A stretch of 64,000 nt of DNA from Flavobacteriaceae bacterium PS02334 (GTDB lineage Bacteria > Bacteroidota > Bacteroidia > Flavobacteriales > Flavobacteriaceae). The stretch covers positions 1-64,000 of the forward strand of contig JASCOH010000002.1 of assembly GCA_029959295.1 (NCBI GenBank), read 5' to 3'. Under the pieces are notes generated by a model. It did no database searches. It worked only from the letters and a program-made list of their open reading frames with translations, and was not told where the DNA came from. Below are positions 8,928 through 18,894 of the stretch, piece after piece (the stretch's first letter is position 1; each line of letters opens with the position of its first letter). The position numbers and the translations under genes are program-made.

Positions 8928-11375
8928 TTAGAAAGTAAATTGCAATGTCGAATAAAAGGTTCTAGAGTCGGAAGGAATAATTCCCGGACCAGGATATCCG
9001 GTTGCTCTTCTGGTAAAATAACTGTTGTCGGTAAAATTATTTATTCCGGCTTCCAGTTTCCAGTTTTTCCATTTGTAAGACGCTGAAAAATCAGCTACAT
9101 AATAAGAAGGAATTGGTCCAGAAACTCCGTTGTTGATATCATCATATCTGTCTGAAACATTAGCACTTGTATATTGTGAAGACAAATAAGTAAATTGAAG
9201 GCTTGACATAAAATTTTTATAACCAATTCCAGTTCCCGTTTTTATATTGAAACGCGGTACAAATTCCACTTCGTTGCCTTTAATGTTTTGGCTTTCCGAA
9301 GGAATATCCGATTTTAAATATTCAGATTCCGTTATGGCTACATTTGAGAAAATATTCCATGTAAAATCTGGATTTACATCAAAAAAAGTACGGCTCAAAC
9401 TCCATTCAATAAGTGTTTCAAAGCCATAAGTTATTGCGGTTCCTAGATTATCTCTTTTGCGAATCAGCAATTGCGCGCCACTATTACTGTTGGTAGTTGT
9501 ATCATATTCTCCAATTTTATGTTCATAAAGCAACCCATAAATGCTGGCGTCAAAAGAAAGCACATTGTTGATCTGGCCTCGAATTCCAATGTCTGAAGTA
9601 TAGCCTTTTTCATCGGTAATATCTTCACTAATTTCAAAACTCGGGTTTACAGTGCGAATATCATTAAAAGTCACCGAACGATAATTTTGAGAAATATTTC
9701 CGTAAAATTCTATCTTTTCAGAGGGTTTATAGCTCAATCCAAGTCCTAAAAGAAGAAAACTTCGGTCTTTAATTTCGTTTTCAGTAATCGTTTCATTCAA
9801 GATTACATTTCCGGCTAAATCAAGATTTATATTTTGATAAGAACCTTCTGCTTTTGTTCTTATTTTCTCAAAACGGAAGCCTGGCGTAATTGAGAATTTG
9901 GAAGTAATCTTGAAAATATTTTCACCAAAAACGGAGACGTTCAAGTTGGGGAAAGAATAATCCGATTGGTTTGCATAATAAGGAAATTCGGTCTTAGCCA
10001 AATTGAAATCAGCACCGCTTCCTGAACTTCCTGGGCCTTGAATCGCACTATTTTCTGATTGGTAATATTTTGCTCCGAGTAAAAATACGCTCGTCTGATT
10101 TTTAATTTGATATTTTTTCAAATATCTTGCTTCTGCGCCCCAATTTACGAAATCCCCTATAATTAAATCTCTGACAGTGTTTGGACTATCTGCTGATGAA
10201 ACCCGGTTTGAACGATAACCAACTGTTTTTCTGCTTGCGTCCAGCCCAAATAACTGCAATGAAAAATCAGCATTATTGTCAAATTTGTGTTTCAATCTCA
10301 AGGCAAATAAATTCCAGTCTACGGCAAACCAATTGCGACTTCTGTTACTTTGTTTTGGATCTTCCTCAAACATCGAATCAGTCAAACCGCCTGCCTGCTG
10401 TGCCAAATAGTGAAAGTAAGTATAGTCAAAATGCAACGAAGTTTTTTCGTTGAATTGATAGTTCAAATTAGCGAAAAAATTCTTGCTTTCAAACTCAGAA
10501 TTTGGTCGAAATCCGTCTCCTTTTTTATAATTGTAAAAAGTATAATAGCTGAATTTGCCATTTGTACCGCTCAAGCTTGTGAAATTGGTAAATAAATTAT
10601 AGGAACCAACTGTATTTCGGGTTACCAATTCAATTGGTTTTTTACTCGGTGATTTCATCTTAAAATTTACCAAACCGCCAAATTGCGTTCCATATTGCAA
10701 AGAAGCTGCGCCGCGAATAATTTGGATTTCTTCCAAGCCTTCTGTTGGAGAGGCATAATAACTTTCAGGATAGCCCAAAACATCGGCGCTGATGTCGTAA
10801 CCGTTTTGCCTCGTATTGAAATTAGAAGTACGATTCGGATCTAAACCGCGTCCGCCGATGCTTAATTGCAGTCCGCCATCGCTTCCTTCATTTATTGTAA
10901 GACCCACAATTTGGCCAAAAATCTGCCTTGTATTATTGGTTGCTTTGTTTGCCGTAATTTTATCCAAAGAAATAACTTCTGTCTTTTTTCCAGCATAAAT
11001 AGCCGTTTCGTCGACATCTTTCATCTTGTTTAAGGCAAATAATTTTTCGCGTTGCGCATTGATTACAACTTCTGAAAGATTATTTATCTCGGCTAAAACA
11101 ATGACATTTTTAGTTGAAACCGATAGCTTTTTCTCCAAAATCAGGAAATTTTCTTTGTAAAACACAAGTTCTTTTTCTTCGGAATTGGAAACTTTCAATT
11201 CAAAAAAACCATCTTTATCAGAAAAAAATTGTGTTCCATCTGTTTTATTGTAGATGGAAACCGAGCCAATTTTTTGTCCTGTTCCTGAAGTAATATTTCC
11301 AGAAATCTGATATTGCGCCCAGCTGTTGGCACAAATAAGTAAAAATAAAATAGTGCTAAAATCCTTTAATTTCAT
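8928..11375 (-). CDS. TonB-dependent outer-membrane receptor (FecA-like)
   Basis: An 815-residue outer-membrane receptor that imports a ligand, probably an iron chelate, using TonB energy. After a signal peptide ending in NSWAQ come a carboxypeptidase-regulatory-like domain (about residues 20-105), a plug domain with IIRGAASLQYG, and a 22-strand-type barrel ending in aromatic F (STLQFTF). The frame opens at 11417, but the ATG at 11375 (MKLKDF) starts the signal peptide. It overlaps the HTTM gene by 20 bp and is the last gene of the imelysin-HTTM-receptor operon, which points to iron as the cargo. Confidence 0.85.
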   Translation of the reverse strand: MKLKDFSTILFLLICANSWAQYQISGNITSGTGQKIGSVSIYNKTDGTQFFSDKDGFFELKVSNSEEKELVFYKENFLILEKKLSVSTKNVIVLAEINNLSEVVINAQREKLFALNKMKDVDETAIYAGKKTEVISLDKITANKATNNTRQIFGQIVGLTINEGSDGGLQLSIGGRGLDPNRTSNFNTRQNGYDISADVLGYPESYYASPTEGLEEIQIIRGAASLQYGTQFGGLVNFKMKSPSKKPIELVTRNTVGSYNLFTNFTSLSGTNGKFSYYTFYNYKKGDGFRPNSEFESKNFFANLNYQFNEKTSLHFDYTYFHYLAQQAGGLTDSMFEEDPKQSNRSRNWFAVDWNLFALRLKHKFDNNADFSLQLFGLDASRKTVGYRSNRVSSADSPNTVRDLIIGDFVNWGAEARYLKKYQIKNQTSVFLLGAKYYQSENSAIQGPGSSGSGADFNLAKTEFPYYANQSDYSFPNLNVSVFGENIFKITSKFSITPGFRFEKIRTKAEGSYQNINLDLAGNVILNETITENEIKDRSFLLLGLGLSYKPSEKIEFYGNISQNYRSVTFNDIRTVNPSFEISEDITDEKGYTSDIGIRGQINNVLSFDASIYGLLYEHKIGEYDTTTNSNSGAQLLIRKRDNLGTAITYGFETLIEWSLSRTFFDVNPDFTWNIFSNVAITESEYLKSDIPSESQNIKGNEVEFVPRFNIKTGTGIGYKNFMSSLQFTYLSSQYTSANVSDRYDDINNGVSGPIPSYYVADFSASYKWKNWKLEAGINNFTDNSYFTRRATGYPGPGIIPSDSRTFYSTLQFTF

Positions 11376-12723
11376 CGTTAAATGGTAATATCCAAGTTTT
11401 TTGTCGGAATGATTCATTTTCTTTTGCGAGATTTATTTTTGGGTCGATATAGCGTTTGCTCAATCTTCCGTTTAGTGCGACGTAGCTTTCAACATAGACT
11501 TCTGGATCGCTCAAACCTATTCGCTGATAATAATCATGCAGATAATGAGCATATTCCAAGATAAAATCAGGCTGAAAAGCCATTTGTTTTTCCTGAAAAG
11601 GAGTTAAAAAACGGCTATTATTGACGTGGGTTTGTTTCTTTGTTTTAGAATCTATAACTATAAATTGCGTATAACCGGCTTTTTCCATCAGCATTACACG
11701 CCACGAAAAACGGAAGCCTTCTTCTGTCCAGAATAATTCATCATTATATCCCAAATAGCGAAAAGGAAAAAGTATTTGTACCGCTAAAAAGCTAAATACA
11801 AAAGCCATTTTTAGGCTGGATAACTTTCCGAAATCTTGAAATTTTGTTTTTCCGTTTTCAAATATATTTTTGCTTACATTTAATTTGTCGGTTATAAAAA
11901 CAAGGCATTTTTTATGAAAATTACTATCAAAAAAGATCAAAGACGAAATGATCATTACGTAAGGAAAAACGCCAATTGGGAAAAGAATTTTGGTCAAAAT
12001 ATGAAAAACTACAACTAAAACGAACGCAAAAATTCGAGTTCGCTTGTGTAAAAGTAAAAAGGGGATCGATAGATCGTAAATCATTCCGGTCCAGCTAAAA
12101 GTGTAATGCACCCAATTTTGATTTAAAAAAGGTCCGATTATGGGCAAATCAGAATTGTTCGGCAGCCATATTTTTAAAGGCATTGCTTCAAAAAGCCAAT
12201 CTGAATTTATTTTGGCAAGTCCGGCATAGAAATAAACAATTCCGAGCAATAATTTCAAAATATCAATTGTCCAGCTTGGAATTTTCTGGAAAGCTTTTTC
12301 CTTGTTTTTATAAGCATCAATTGAAAAAGAAGCATTTGCCGGCAAAAAGATAAGCACAAGACTGACAATTGAAATAAAATAATAATGATTCAAATAAGTC
12401 GTCTTATCCATGAATTCTATGTAAGTAAAACTCAAGAAAAATAGCACTGATGCAGTTTTATATTTATATCCTATAGCTATCCCGAGTGCCGATAATCCGC
12501 ATAAGATAAATAGCAAATAAGTATAAATTCCAAATGGTTTTACCCATTCGAAACCATAATAGGTAAAGTGAAATTCAGGAGCTATGTAAAACTTTTCAAT
12601 CCAGCCATAAGAAGCAAAACGGATTAAACTTAACACCATCATGCTTCCAAAAGCGAGCCTGAAAAAAGCCAATGAGCTTGATTCAGAATAAGAATTTAAA
12701 TAGTTTTTAACGATGGAATTCAT
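11356..12723 (-). CDS. HTTM domain protein (gamma-carboxylase-like)
   Basis: A 455-residue integral membrane protein with about eight hydrophobic helices in the first 300 residues and a soluble tail. The start, with LAFFRLAFGSMMVLSLIRF, and the later FYAGLAKINSDWL and PFLLLHKRTR blocks are those of HTTM proteins, relatives of vitamin-K-dependent gamma-carboxylase. The bacterial role is unknown. It sits between an imelysin gene (2 bp) and the TonB receptor gene (20-bp overlap), an arrangement that suggests a role in the same metal-uptake pathway. Confidence 0.8.
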   Translation of the reverse strand: MNSIVKNYLNSYSESSSLAFFRLAFGSMMVLSLIRFASYGWIEKFYIAPEFHFTYYGFEWVKPFGIYTYLLFILCGLSALGIAIGYKYKTASVLFFLSFTYIEFMDKTTYLNHYYFISIVSLVLIFLPANASFSIDAYKNKEKAFQKIPSWTIDILKLLLGIVYFYAGLAKINSDWLFEAMPLKIWLPNNSDLPIIGPFLNQNWVHYTFSWTGMIYDLSIPFLLLHKRTRIFAFVLVVVFHILTKILFPIGVFPYVMIISSLIFFDSNFHKKCLVFITDKLNVSKNIFENGKTKFQDFGKLSSLKMAFVFSFLAVQILFPFRYLGYNDELFWTEEGFRFSWRVMLMEKAGYTQFIVIDSKTKKQTHVNNSRFLTPFQEKQMAFQPDFILEYAHYLHDYYQRIGLSDPEVYVESYVALNGRLSKRYIDPKINLAKENESFRQKTWILPFNDEIKGF

Positions 12724-12725
12724 CT

Positions 12726-13841
12726 TTAATCGCCATCACCATCGACGTAATCGATGCTGATATTTAGCGCCTGCATCATGTCAAGTTTGATATAAACTAC
12801 GTTTTGCTGCAACACATTATAAGTAGCAATTACTTTTGCATTATCGCTTGTAATTTGTTGTGAAAGGCTTGTATTCAGTGAATTAATCGATGTGTAAGTT
12901 GCCGTAAATTGATTGTTGATAATGTCGCTTAATTTTTGTCCGCTTCTCATAGCATTCAAATAATCTAAATAGCTTTTCAAGCTTTCTCCTGTTGTAGAAT
13001 TGCTGAAATGTTTACCGTTGAAAAAATCTTGTTCGGCTTTTATTGCAACAGTCAAAAGCTCTCTTGAAACGTCATTTTTATAGTAAGCTTCTGTTTTTTC
13101 AGGATATTTTGTTCCATTTGAAAAAAGACCTGCAGGAATTCCAAGTTTTCCTGAACGGATATCTTTTTCAAGATTTTTTACAAAATTATTGGTCATTTTA
13201 TTCAAAGAACTGCTTACGGAATTTCCGTTGTTTGAAATAAAAGTATTTCTGTAAGTTGATCTCCAGTCATTAACAATTGCGTCGGCTTGTGATTTTAGTC
13301 TTGTAGTTACTGCTGTCAAATAGATTTTTCTATTTGAAGCAAGCGCATCAGTCGTGTAAAAAGCCGTGATTCCAGAATCTGTGTTTGCCAAACCATTGAT
13401 TAAATAATCAAGTCCAGGAAAACCTTGTCGGTCAAACTGAAGATTTTGGCTTAAATTGTAGTTTGCGGTAGAAATGTTAGCTTCGATTTGGGTTGCATTT
13501 GCAGGATAAGTATTGGCGCTTTCCTTGAAAGTTATTTCTTCGGCTTTTCCAATAGTATACATTGAAACATATTGAAATGCTTTGTAAGCTTCTAGCCAAG
13601 AAGTTCTTAATGCGGCAAGATTCGCTTCTGAAGGTGTTCCATTAAATGTAGCAACGCTAGCGGATAAAACATTTACTTTGGCTTGATAATTCTCGAAACT
13701 AGGAATAATAATATTGTCTGCCCAGTTGGTTAAAAGTGCAGTTTTGTCATAGCTTGTTGCTGGCGAATCGTTTGAATCTTCGCTTGAAGAACAGGCTGCG
13801 ATTAAAGATATAAAGCTGAATAAAAATAGTATTTTCTTCAT
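12726..13841 (-). CDS. imelysin family lipoprotein
   Basis: A 371-residue lipoprotein: signal peptide with lipobox SLIAAC, acidic serine-rich linker, then an all-helical imelysin domain. Imelysins are periplasmic iron-binding or iron-regulated proteins (IrpA, EfeO-like). The second signature region reads FPGLDYLINGL, lacking the G-x-H-x2-E motif seen in the paralogue at 14009, so its metal site may differ. The frame opens at 13880 but the ATG at 13841 begins the signal peptide. First gene of the operon continuing to the TonB receptor. Confidence 0.82.
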   Translation of the reverse strand: MKKILFLFSFISLIAACSSSEDSNDSPATSYDKTALLTNWADNIIIPSFENYQAKVNVLSASVATFNGTPSEANLAALRTSWLEAYKAFQYVSMYTIGKAEEITFKESANTYPANATQIEANISTANYNLSQNLQFDRQGFPGLDYLINGLANTDSGITAFYTTDALASNRKIYLTAVTTRLKSQADAIVNDWRSTYRNTFISNNGNSVSSSLNKMTNNFVKNLEKDIRSGKLGIPAGLFSNGTKYPEKTEAYYKNDVSRELLTVAIKAEQDFFNGKHFSNSTTGESLKSYLDYLNAMRSGQKLSDIINNQFTATYTSINSLNTSLSQQITSDNAKVIATYNVLQQNVVYIKLDMMQALNISIDYVDGDGD

Positions 13842-13950
13842 TATATTAAATTTGTGCCAAAAGTACGAAAGGAAATTCAAATTATTTTTATTAGTTCTAA
13901 ATTATATTTTTAAAATTGATAATTATTTTCTCAAAATTGTGTCCTTAAAA

Positions 13951-13981
13951 TTTGCGAGTTAAGGTAGAATATATAAATTTG
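13951..13981 (+). promoter_or_regulatory. Bacteroidetes-type promoter upstream of imelysin gene
   Basis: A -33 TTTG (13951-13954) and a -7 TAAATTTG (13974-13981) are 19 bp apart, with the ATG of the imelysin gene 27 bp downstream. It lies in the divergent region shared with the minus-strand imelysin operon. Confidence 0.6.
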
Positions 13982-14008
13982 CTTAAATTTAATTAATCTA
14001 AATAAGAG

Positions 14009-15193
14009 ATGGCAAATAAATATTTTAAAGTAACTTTTCTTTCCCTAGTCGGAGTCGGAGCTTTAGTAGCATCATGTAGTAGTGATGACAACAATAATGA
14101 CAGCATGTCAAATTCTAAGCAAGCCGTAGTTGAAAACTATGCAAACATTGTTTCGGCAAATTATCAAAAAGCTTATGATGACGCTGTCGTTTTAAAAACA
14201 GCTATCAATCAATTTACAGCTACGCCAACTCAAGCTAATTTTGACAATGCAAAAACTAAGTGGAAAGATTCAAGAGAAAGTTATGGAACTACTGAAGCTT
14301 TTCGTTTTGCAAATGGTCCGATCGATGATGAAAATGGACCAGAAGGATTGCTAAATGCTTGGCCGTTAGATGAAAATTATATTGATTATGTAGACGGCGG
14401 ACTTCCAAATGGTGGAATTATTAATAATGCTATTGAATTTCCAGCAATTACTAAAGAAGTTTTAGAAGCATTAAATGAAGAAGGCGGTGAAAAAAATATC
14501 AGCGTCGGATACCACGCCATTGAATTTTTATTGTGGGGACAAGATTTGACAGCTCCTTCTGCACATCAAGCAGGCTTGCGTCCATATACTGATTTTGTAA
14601 ATGGAGGAACAGCTGCAAATCAATCGAGAAGAAGAGATTATTTAAATGTATGTGCTGATTTATTAGTTGATAATTTAGCTTACCTCGTTAACCAATGGAA
14701 AGTTGGCGGACCTTACAGAACTACATTTTTAGCTTTGCCAGCTGATGAAGCAATCAGAAATATCTACTTAGGAATTGCTACTTTGGCACAAGCAGAATTG
14801 GCTGAAGAGAGAATGAACGTAGCTTTAGGAAATGCAGATCAAGAAGACGAGCATTCTTGCTTTAGCGATAATACGCACAGAGATATTGCTACAAATCTTC
14901 AAGGAATCATCAACGTTTACCAAGGTAAATATGGTTCAATCGACGGTCCGTCTTTAGAAGAACTTGTAAAAAATGCTGACGTAAATGCTTACAACGACAC
15001 AAAATCTTCAGTCGATGCCTCATTGGCAAAAACAAGAGCTATTTTGACACCGTTTGACCACGCAATTTCCGGAGGTTTAGAATCTGCTGAAGGTGCTAAG
15101 GTTCGTGTTGCGGTTTTAGAATTGAAAAATTTAGGAGCCAACCTTATTGCTGGCGCTTCAAAAATTGGCGTAACTGTAAATGTTGTAGAATAA
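14009..15193 (+). CDS. imelysin family lipoprotein with GxHxxE motif
   Basis: A 394-residue lipoprotein (lipobox near VASC, residue 23, then a Ser/Asp/Asn linker) with a full imelysin domain. The signature GYHAIEFLLWGQD (about residues 166-178) carries the G-x-H-x2-E metal-site motif. The second part holds the conserved AELAEERM helix and the STQ-free C-terminal repeat. Likely a periplasmic or surface iron-binding protein. It has its own promoter and is followed 70 bp later by a di-haem oxidoreductase gene, while the second imelysin lies in the divergent operon. Confidence 0.87.
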   Translation: MANKYFKVTFLSLVGVGALVASCSSDDNNNDSMSNSKQAVVENYANIVSANYQKAYDDAVVLKTAINQFTATPTQANFDNAKTKWKDSRESYGTTEAFRFANGPIDDENGPEGLLNAWPLDENYIDYVDGGLPNGGIINNAIEFPAITKEVLEALNEEGGEKNISVGYHAIEFLLWGQDLTAPSAHQAGLRPYTDFVNGGTAANQSRRRDYLNVCADLLVDNLAYLVNQWKVGGPYRTTFLALPADEAIRNIYLGIATLAQAELAEERMNVALGNADQEDEHSCFSDNTHRDIATNLQGIINVYQGKYGSIDGPSLEELVKNADVNAYNDTKSSVDASLAKTRAILTPFDHAISGGLESAEGAKVRVAVLELKNLGANLIAGASKIGVTVNVVE

Positions 15194-15263
15194 TTTATAG
15201 CCATTATATGATTTATAATATAAATGTCCTTATTTTTAAGGGCATTTATTTTTGTTTAAAACA

Positions 15264-16670
15264 ATGAAAAATTTATTAAAAGGTTTTCTTTTTCTTTTCT
15301 GCTTTCACTTTGCAAGTTGCAGTAAATCAGACAATGATGAAGATTACATTGCATTAGTTCCAGAAGAAGGCGAGCATTTGTTAGGAGGAACGACAACTGT
15401 TTTTAATGCGACGCAAGAAGCTTTTGGCTTTTTTGCTCCAAATTTAACGCTCGATGAACAGTCTGATTTTGGCATCGGAAATTCTTTTTTTCGCCAGAGC
15501 TGGGTTTCCGCTCCGTCATCCACAACTGCACGCGACGGATTAGGGCCTTTTTACAATGCCACGTCTTGCGCTTCTTGCCATTTTAAAGATGGAAGGGGAA
15601 GACCGCCTTTATTTGACAAAGAATTCGGAACCGGTTTGTTATTGCGCTTTTCCATTGACGGAACCGATGCTCACGGCTCTTTTCATCCTGATCCCACCTA
15701 TGGAAATCAGCTTCAAGACAATTCAATTCTTGGGCAAACAACTAAAGGCTGGTACTCGATTACCTATGAAACTATTACAGAAACTTTAGCAGATGGAACA
15801 AAAGTAATGCTCCAAAAACCGATTTATACTATTCACGATCTTGCTTATGGAGCTTTGGCTTCCGGCATAAAAATATCTCCTAGAGTTGCCAATCAGATGG
15901 TTGGTTTGGGTTTGCTGGAAGCAATTCCTGATGCCACAATTTTAGGTTTTGCAGATGAAAATGATGCAAATGGTGACGGAATTTCAGGAAAAGTAAACTA
16001 TGTTTATGATGTTGCCACAAACAGCACAAAAATGGGAAGATTTGGATGGAAAGCAAACCAGCCCAATGTACGCCAGCAAGTTGCGGCCGCTTTTTCAGGA
16101 GATTTAGGAATTACTTCTTTTCTTTTTCCAAATGAAAATTGCCCTCCAGGAGTGGATTGCAATGCAATTCCAAATGGCGGAACTCCAGAAATTACAGATA
16201 TAAGTTTAAACAGAGTTGCTTTGTATTCTGCAACTTTGGGTGTTCCGGTTAGAAGAAATTACAAAAACCAAAATGTTTTAGAAGGCAAGAAAGTTTTTGA
16301 AAATATAAAGTGCATAAGCTGTCATATTCCAAAAATCCAAACGGGCAATGATCATGCGATTGCAGCGCTTAGAAACCAAACCATTCGCCCTTTTACAGAT
16401 TTGTTGCTTCATGATATGGGACCAGGTTTGGCTGATAATGCACCCGATTTTAAAGCCACGGGTTCTGAATGGAGAACACAGCCTTTGTGGGGAATTGGCC
16501 TGATTAATACTGTAAATCGACACACAAGATTGTTGCATGACGGAAGAGCAAGAAATATCGAAGAAGCTATTTTATGGCATGGAGGCGAAGCACAAGCTCC
16601 CAAAGAAAAATACAAACAGCTAACGGCACAAGAACGAAGCAATTTGCTGGAATATATAAATTCTTTATAA
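15264..16670 (+). CDS. di-haem oxidoreductase family lipoprotein (DHOR)
   Basis: A 468-residue lipoprotein of the putative thiol/di-haem oxidoreductase family. It has a lipobox near FASC, a first CxxCH haem site (CASCH, about residue 102) followed by KDGRGRPP, and a second one (CISCH, about residue 352). The closing part WRTQPLWGIG...RLLHDGRA is typical of DHOR proteins, relatives of MauG. In Bacteroidota and proteobacteria these are often next to imelysin genes, as here. Possible role: redox handling of iron at the cell surface (inference). The frame opens at a TTG at 15252; ATG 15264 is used. Confidence 0.87.
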   Translation: MKNLLKGFLFLFCFHFASCSKSDNDEDYIALVPEEGEHLLGGTTTVFNATQEAFGFFAPNLTLDEQSDFGIGNSFFRQSWVSAPSSTTARDGLGPFYNATSCASCHFKDGRGRPPLFDKEFGTGLLLRFSIDGTDAHGSFHPDPTYGNQLQDNSILGQTTKGWYSITYETITETLADGTKVMLQKPIYTIHDLAYGALASGIKISPRVANQMVGLGLLEAIPDATILGFADENDANGDGISGKVNYVYDVATNSTKMGRFGWKANQPNVRQQVAAAFSGDLGITSFLFPNENCPPGVDCNAIPNGGTPEITDISLNRVALYSATLGVPVRRNYKNQNVLEGKKVFENIKCISCHIPKIQTGNDHAIAALRNQTIRPFTDLLLHDMGPGLADNAPDFKATGSEWRTQPLWGIGLINTVNRHTRLLHDGRARNIEEAILWHGGEAQAPKEKYKQLTAQERSNLLEYINSL

Positions 16671-16671
16671 A

Positions 16672-16705
16672 AAAAAGCGGTAACTCAAATTACCGCTTTT
16701 TTATT
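16672..16705. terminator. bidirectional terminator
   Basis: Stem AAAAAGCGGTAA / TTACCGCTTTTTT between converging genes, with A and T runs on either side. Confidence 0.85.
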
Positions 16706-17219
16706 ATTTTACTTTCTTCATTTTAAAAATTTCGCTTTTCGGTTTGCCGTCTTTTGTTCCAAAAATTTCTGCAACCAAACTATCGTTTCCAACTTTTTGA
16801 TACACAATTTTATTCGGAAAATCATGCGCTGGATTTTCCCAAACCATTTCTGTTTCAGAAGATTTTGTCAATTTAAACGGAACCGGTTTTTCATCATTTT
16901 GTTTCGCCACTCTAGCTTCAAAAATAAAGTCTTTCCCGCGTTGCATTAATTCTACTTTTTCACCAAAAACGGTGTCTTTTCCAATCACAAAATAACTTTC
17001 TCCGTGAAAAGTAGAATCATTTGTTTTAGTCCAAAATTCAGATAAATTTCCTTCTTTGGAGTTGTTTTCCCAACGACCAATCAGCCAATTTGCATTTTCA
17101 AGAGCTTTATATTCTTTTACAATAATTTCCTTCGGAGGCAATTTTGAATCGTGTGCTTCCTTGCAAGAAATTACGGAAATTAAAAGACAAGTAATCAGAT
17201 AAGTAAGTATTTTTTTCAT
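16704..17219 (-). CDS. DUF6265 family lipoprotein
   Basis: A 171-residue exported protein: signal peptide with lipobox ISVISC, then a single beta-rich domain with the DUF6265 pattern (LIGRWEN...SEFWTKTNDSTFHGESYF in the first half, ENPAHDFPNKIVYQ in the second). Function unknown. The start at 17219 (MKKILT) is preferred over ATG 17225 by convention; they differ by two residues. Divergent from prfA. Confidence 0.78.
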   Translation of the reverse strand: MKKILTYLITCLLISVISCKEAHDSKLPPKEIIVKEYKALENANWLIGRWENNSKEGNLSEFWTKTNDSTFHGESYFVIGKDTVFGEKVELMQRGKDFIFEARVAKQNDEKPVPFKLTKSSETEMVWENPAHDFPNKIVYQKVGNDSLVAEIFGTKDGKPKSEIFKMKKVK

Positions 17220-17334
17220 AATCAAAAGTTAAGTTATTGGAACTACGAATTTAGCATTTTCCAAATCAAAAAAGACGCATTTAAATTCAAAAACTTTTTC
17301 GTAAATTTGCACTCCAAACAACGATAGAAAAAAG

Positions 17335-18411
17335 ATGTTAGATAGATTGCAGATAGTAAAACAGCGTTTCGACGAGATTTCAGATTTAATCATCCAGCCA
17401 GATGTTATTTCTGATCAAAAACGTTATGTTCAGTTGAATAAAGAATACAAAGATTTGAAGGCGTTGGCTGAAAAGCGTGACGAATATGTGACAATAATGG
17501 GAAATATCGACGAAGCAAACGAAATTATTGCTGACGGAAGCGACCCAGAAATGACCGAAATGGCAAAAATGCAATTGGAAGAAGCCAAAGATCGTTTGCC
17601 AGAATTGGAAGAAGAAATCAAATTCATGCTGATTCCAAAAGACGCCGAAGACGCTAAAAACGTAATGGTCGAAGTTCGTGCCGGAACCGGTGGCGACGAG
17701 GCCAGTATCTTTGCAGGAGATTTATTCAGAATGTACACCAAATATTGCGAAAGCAAAGGTTGGAAAACGTCAGTTGTCGATATGAACGAAGGAACTTCAG
17801 GCGGTTTCAAAGAGGTAATTTTTGAAGTTACTGGTGAAGATGTTTACGGGACCTTGAAATTTGAAGCAGGAGTTCACCGCGTACAGCGTGTTCCGCAAAC
17901 TGAAACTCAAGGTCGTGTTCACACTTCTGCGGCGACTGTTATGGTTTTGCCAGAAGCTGAAGAATTTGACGTTCAGATAGATATGAACGACGTTCGTGTA
18001 GATTTTTTCTGTTCTTCAGGTCCTGGAGGTCAGTCGGTTAACACCACGAAATCAGCGGTACGTTTGACGCACATCCCAACGGGTTTGGTGGCACAATGTC
18101 AAGATCAGAAATCACAGCACAAAAATAAAGACAAGGCGTTCGGCGTTTTGCGTTCTCGTTTATACGAGCAAGAATTAGCTAAAAAACAAGCGGAAGATGC
18201 TACAAAACGTACGTCTCAAGTAAGTTCTGGCGACCGTTCTGCAAAAATCCGTACCTATAATTATTCTCAAGGCCGCGTAACTGATCACAGAATCGGGATG
18301 GATATTTTCGATATGGATGGCGTAATGAACGGAAAAATCCAAAAATTAATTGACGAATTGCAACTCGTTAATAATATGGAGAAATTGAAAGAAGCAAGCG
18401 AAGTTTTCTAA
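17335..18411 (+). CDS. prfA: peptide chain release factor 1
   Basis: A 358-residue class I release factor that reads UAA and UAG stop codons and triggers peptide release on the ribosome. The GGQ loop is present ([11 protein letters not shown], about residues 226-236), and the anticodon-like region contains [16 protein letters not shown] with the domain 2 loop in the RF1 style. Full length. A TAAATTTG box lies at 17302-17309, 25 bp before the start. Followed by a terminator. Confidence 0.95.
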   Translation: MLDRLQIVKQRFDEISDLIIQPDVISDQKRYVQLNKEYKDLKALAEKRDEYVTIMGNIDEANEIIADGSDPEMTEMAKMQLEEAKDRLPELEEEIKFMLIPKDAEDAKNVMVEVRAGTGGDEASIFAGDLFRMYTKYCESKGWKTSVVDMNEGTSGGFKEVIFEVTGEDVYGTLKFEAGVHRVQRVPQTETQGRVHTSAATVMVLPEAEEFDVQIDMNDVRVDFFCSSGPGGQSVNTTKSAVRLTHIPTGLVAQCQDQKSQHKNKDKAFGVLRSRLYEQELAKKQAEDATKRTSQVSSGDRSAKIRTYNYSQGRVTDHRIGMDIFDMDGVMNGKIQKLIDELQLVNNMEKLKEASEVF

Positions 18412-18442
18412 TTAGAAACTAAACTAAAGAATAAAGATAAAA

Positions 18443-18478
18443 GATGCCAGACTAATTCAGTTTGGCATTTTTTTTTGA
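18443..18478 (+). terminator. prfA terminator
   Basis: Stem ATGCCA-ACT / AGT-TGGCAT with a single mismatch pair and a run of T, 30 bp after the prfA stop. The rest of the 483-bp gap to pyrF holds only the two repeat elements listed next and no gene. Confidence 0.75.
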
Positions 18479-18540
18479 AGCAAATCGTCGTTTCATTTTC
18501 AGGAAAGGCAATTCCCGCTTTCCGTTCCAATCCTTTTTTG

Positions 18541-18563
18541 TCACCTCGAGCGCAGTCGAGAGG
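18541..18563. repeat. short palindromic intergenic repeat (CTCGA...TCGAG)
   Basis: The inverted repeat CACCTCGAG-CGCAG-TCGAGAGG is of the REP-like type that recurs between genes in many Flavobacteriia (recalled, not searched). Only this one copy is seen in the window. No coding potential. Confidence 0.5.
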
Positions 18564-18691
18564 CTGTTGTTTAAAAAAAAGGATTTCCGCTACAATCGGG
18601 GCTATTTGAAAAACTTTCCGCATTTTATTAAACACCTGAACCATTGTGTGATTATAGCAATCGAAACCCCGCAAACTTATCATTCCACAAT

Positions 18692-18767
18692 CTTGTCATT
18701 CCGAGGAACGAGGAATTTTCACAGGAAACTAACATTGCAGAGATTCCTCGTTCCTCGGAATGACAAG
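18692..18767. repeat. 25-bp perfect inverted repeat (intergenic mobile repeat)
   Basis: Arms at 18692-18716 and 18743-18767 are exact reverse complements over 25 bases (outer end CTTGTCATTCCGAGG), separated by 26 bases. It lies between prfA and pyrF and encodes nothing. The long perfect arms suggest a REP/BIME- or MITE-type element; as RNA it would form a strong hairpin. Confidence 0.8.
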
Positions 18768-18894
18768 AATACTTAAACTTAGCGTCAAAAATCCAAAAAC
18801 CTTAATGAAACTTAATCTCATAATGGCTCAAAACGTAAAACTTTCCTAACTTTGCGAAATAACTTCCAACCTTTGCGTTAAAACAACTACAACA

